DNA from: Phoenix dactylifera
Taxonomy: Eukaryota; Streptophyta; Magnoliopsida; Arecales; Arecaceae
Direction: 5' to 3'
DNA: 64,000 bases
Assembly: GCF_009389715.1 (NCBI RefSeq)
Contig: NC_052393.1
Location: 5,704,001-5,768,000 of the forward strand
Of the stretch, positions 61,610 through 64,000 are shown piece after piece. How positions within the stretch are numbered: the first letter of the stretch is position 1; every line of letters begins with the position of its first letter. The notes under the pieces are model-generated. The model searched no databases and was not told the DNA's origin. It saw only the letters and a program-made list of their open reading frames with translations. Both the position numbers and the translations under genes were made by a program.

Positions 61610-62980
61610 AACTTGCTCTTGTTCCGGGTCTAACTGCAATTTGACAATAGCCCTGCTATACCATCCACAAGTGCCATGCTGACTTTATCTGCAGGGTGAA
61701 CAGAAAGCTGAAAAACAACAAACCACATTGTCAGGGAGACATATTGATGATCAGATTATATATAATGTCTTTGTTCGAGACTCAAAAGTTTACAGTAATG
61801 CAACAAATGGCCTGGCAAGCATAGAAACACACGAGGAAATGTAGCAGACCTTTATCAACATTTGCAAAAGTTTCATCCATCTGCTCCTTTGGATGTTGCA
61901 CATATAAAAATCTTGTGCCATGCCCATAATGATTTCTCTTTTCATTATGTTCATTTTTGGAAGAAAAGACTGTGATTGATTAGACAACTCTCCAGCTAGT
62001 TGATTGATTTTGAGAACTGACTGGTAAATGATGAAAGACCTCCAGTGCAGATTGGGCAGAGCTACTTTCCTTAAGGCAGAACCCAGAAATATCATTTATC
62101 GACATCTCAAGGCCATAGAGATTTGCCTCATCATCCAAAACTAGTATCAAGAACTCAGTTAACCCACGAACTGCATGCTCAATGCTACCCATGCTTCCAG
62201 CAGCAACTTTATCATGCTCCTTGATACATACAGAGCTTTTGCACAGCAGCTGACAATGCCGGGTAGAAAAAAGGCGAGTACATCAGCAGTACCAACCTAA
62301 AGGAACATAAAATGAAAAATAAAAATGTAACTAAAAAAAACAATTGAGGATGAAAGATATATCCAACATTTACTAGCTTGAGGGCTATAATAGAATAGGA
62401 ACTTCCAAATCGGATTAACCATGCCCAACCTTCAAATGATCTACCATGTTTAAACAACTGAACAAGCTTAGAGAGTTAAATAAAGAAAATATTTCAGCAA
62501 ACACAAGACAACCAATTAACATATAATTCTTACTCGGATAAGATGTTTTTGGCATTTCACTCCGATAATGTAATTGTCATATAGATTTCAAGTGTATTGA
62601 AGTGGAAAAAATGAAATATCAACACCAGGAACTAAATCCCGAAAATATCTCAAATTATCTATGAGATATGAAATATACTGCATAACATGATTATACCATT
62701 GTATAGGATTTTACTTCTAGTTAGTTTGCAAATGCTTGAAAAACAGTTAATTATCTTCTGCTGTTTAATGATTTCTCAACTGGATATCATTGGTTTTCAC
62801 TTCAGCACCTCATGATTTGTTAACCATCAACCCATTTATCCCAAAGTCATCATGGTACATATCAGTGCTAAATTCATCCATCACTAACTTGCTAAAAGCT
62901 TAAAGCATGACCAAGTTCTTTGAGAGCATGTTATGTGTTGCTTCTGCTCCGCACCCCCCCACCCTCCACAACGCAATAAT

Positions 62981-63390
62981 TTTTTTTTTTTTTTTTTGCT
63001 ACAATGACTAACACTACTCTAGTATGAATACATCCAAAAAAATCAGAAAACACCAGACATCCAGCAAAGCCCTCGGCAATTGTGCCTCTCCCGTCCGAAG
63101 CACCCTAACAGAAAGGTCCGCCATAAAGAAGGCCATCCAGTCAGCGGCACCATTCGCCTCCCTGTAGATGTGCCTGGCCCCAAAGGAGATGCGCATCCTC
63201 TTGCCAAGCTCTAGATATCCTGAAGTAGGGAATAGATCTGAACTTCCCTCACATGCCCCTGTATGCAACCAACCACTATAGCCGAGTCACCTTCCAATAA
63301 AATGGCGTTAGCTCTCATACACACCAGGCATGGCAGAGGTCGGCCCAAACAACTCTCAACTCCGCTCCAAAAATTGAGGAAAAAATATCC
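62981..63390 (-). mobile_element. 5'-truncated LINE fragment (RNase H end)
   Basis: The minus strand gives LLEGDSAIVVGCIQGHV and, in another frame, GARHIYREANGAADWMAFFM, the RNase H C-terminus of a plant L1-type element. The poly(A) tail shows as an 18-base T run at 62981-62998. Frame changes show it is inactive. It lies upstream of the TTI1 exon remnants. Confidence 0.8.
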
Positions 63391-63524
63391 TTTTCATAAA
63401 ACACTTACATAACTTTATAGGCTACTTGGGTTGCAATAGGATAATACATTCCACTTGCAAAATATCTGCTCTTAAGTGATGCAAACTCAGTATTTTAATG
63501 GTAATGAAGTCGGTGGTCAAAATA

Positions 63525-63680
63525 AACATAAGAGAAAAGCTACTTTTTCTAGCTTCTCCTAAAAGCAGCTTGTTGATTTCTACTTACACAGGAAGCAATT
63601 TTTTATTGATGATATTTTTTTTGCCCCCTGACAATGTTTTTTTCGTTACCTTAAAATCCGAAAAAGTGCTTTTCAAGTAA
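63525..63680. mobile_element. Possible small MITE-like element
   Basis: AGAAAAGCTACTTTTTCTAG near 63530 and AAAAAGTGCTTTTCAAG near 63661 form a loose inverted pair around T-rich DNA. Weak support. Confidence 0.2.
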
Positions 63681-63765
63681 TGAGATGCTCATCCCAAAAA
63701 GTCTAATAGCTAATGGCGCATTGCATATTCTTAAGAAGACATTATAAATGCTACAGACAGACTAC

Positions 63766-63882
63766 TGAATCAGTAGAGGTAGGTAAAAGTTTGCCAGCTT
63801 CCAAGATTAACTTCAAACAAACTACTGAATCATTGGCATCAGCATGAACTGCTGGTTCAATCCTTAATGATAACTTCAAAAG
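63766..63882 (-). other. Possible exon of unknown protein
   Basis: Between an acceptor TTGTAG (63883-63888) and a donor TCA/GTAGTC the minus strand has an open 39-codon frame, LLKLSLRIEPAVHADANDSV then VCLKLILEAGKLLPTSTDS. It looks helical and protein-like, but I do not recognise it. It could be an upstream exon of the TTI1 remnant or of another gene. Confidence 0.2.
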
Positions 63883-64000
63883 CTACAATTAAGCCGTCTG
63901 CCTCCTTAAAGATATTATACCAAATATCTAAAACAACTATTATGTTCCAGTCAGCACTTTATTACATCACTGGTTTGACTAAGAATTTTCCACTGTAAAT

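Larger units (their letters stand above)
56440..62296 (-). pseudogene. TTI1: TTI1 (TELO2-interacting protein 1) pseudogene, partial
   Basis: TTI1 is a HEAT-repeat partner of TELO2 and TTI2 that helps PIKK kinases fold. Exon remnants, from high to low coordinates, are 62296-61850 (VGTADVLAFFLPGIVS, then IEHAVRGLTEFLILVLDDEA), 61707 to about 61610 (VHPADKV, GLLSNCS), 59802-59671 (VLVCDDS, AAQESLESLF), about 59594-59465 (GPQLVINHL), 57238-56881 (FAGSVDKLISSKPLSAGYLL, then PHMPPWF) and 56691-56440 (GSGKLLHQTSVAVCMLNEM). It is broken: a frameshift near 62205-62212, a TAA at 61980-61982, a TAG at 61630-61632, a 2-base loss near 59787, further frameshifts in the 59.5-kb and 57.0-kb exons, and no recognisable 3' exons. 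The 5' exons lie outside the window or are lost; a LINE sits upstream. Intron borders are mostly still GT-AG, so it arose from genomic duplication, not retrocopying. Confidence 0.72.

Overview
The window looks like nuclear DNA of a flowering plant. It has split genes with GT-AG introns, HD-Zip IV and fibrillin families, a plant-type snRNA promoter (USE plus TATA), many transposon remnants and long AT-rich introns. The GC-rich first exon of the fibrillin gene and the close match of the HD-Zip protein to rice ROC3 favour a monocot. I cannot name the species from this sequence alone.

Four genes or gene remnants could be assembled. (1) On the minus strand, 1636-9306, an apparently intact 11-exon HD-Zip class IV homeobox gene of the HDG5/ROC3 type (805 aa; all splice sites and phases agree). 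(2) On the plus strand, 41497-52490, an intact 3-exon plastid fibrillin gene (FBN2/PAP3 type, 402 aa) with a 7.3-kb first intron and a 40-residue acidic tandem duplication. (3) On the plus strand, about 53431-53566, a U5 spliceosomal snRNA gene with its own Pol II-type USE/TATA promoter, about 0.9 kb downstream of the fibrillin stop codon. (4) On the minus strand, 56440-62296, a decayed TTI1 (TELO2-interacting protein 1) pseudogene with stops, frameshifts and a missing 3' end. An ALG2 last-exon fragment (22828-23114) is present again in more decayed form near 25145-25400.

The middle of the window (10-41 kb) is gene-poor and repeat-built. It contains a 3-kb solo LTR (14593-17585) with internal 27-bp and about 198-bp tandem repeats, a 2.3-2.5 kb tandem duplication (21584-23851 / 23888-26413) carrying the ALG2 fragments, and a 5.2-kb direct duplication (26491-31737 / 35864-41078) separated by a 4.1-kb A-rich spacer and ending about 0.4 kb before the fibrillin start. 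Five 5'-truncated LINE fragments keep only the zinc-knuckle/RNase H 3' end. Several MITE-like inverted-repeat elements and two tRNA-type SINE heads are also present. The working genes do not form a pathway: one is an epidermal transcription factor, one a plastid lipid-associated protein and one a spliceosome RNA.
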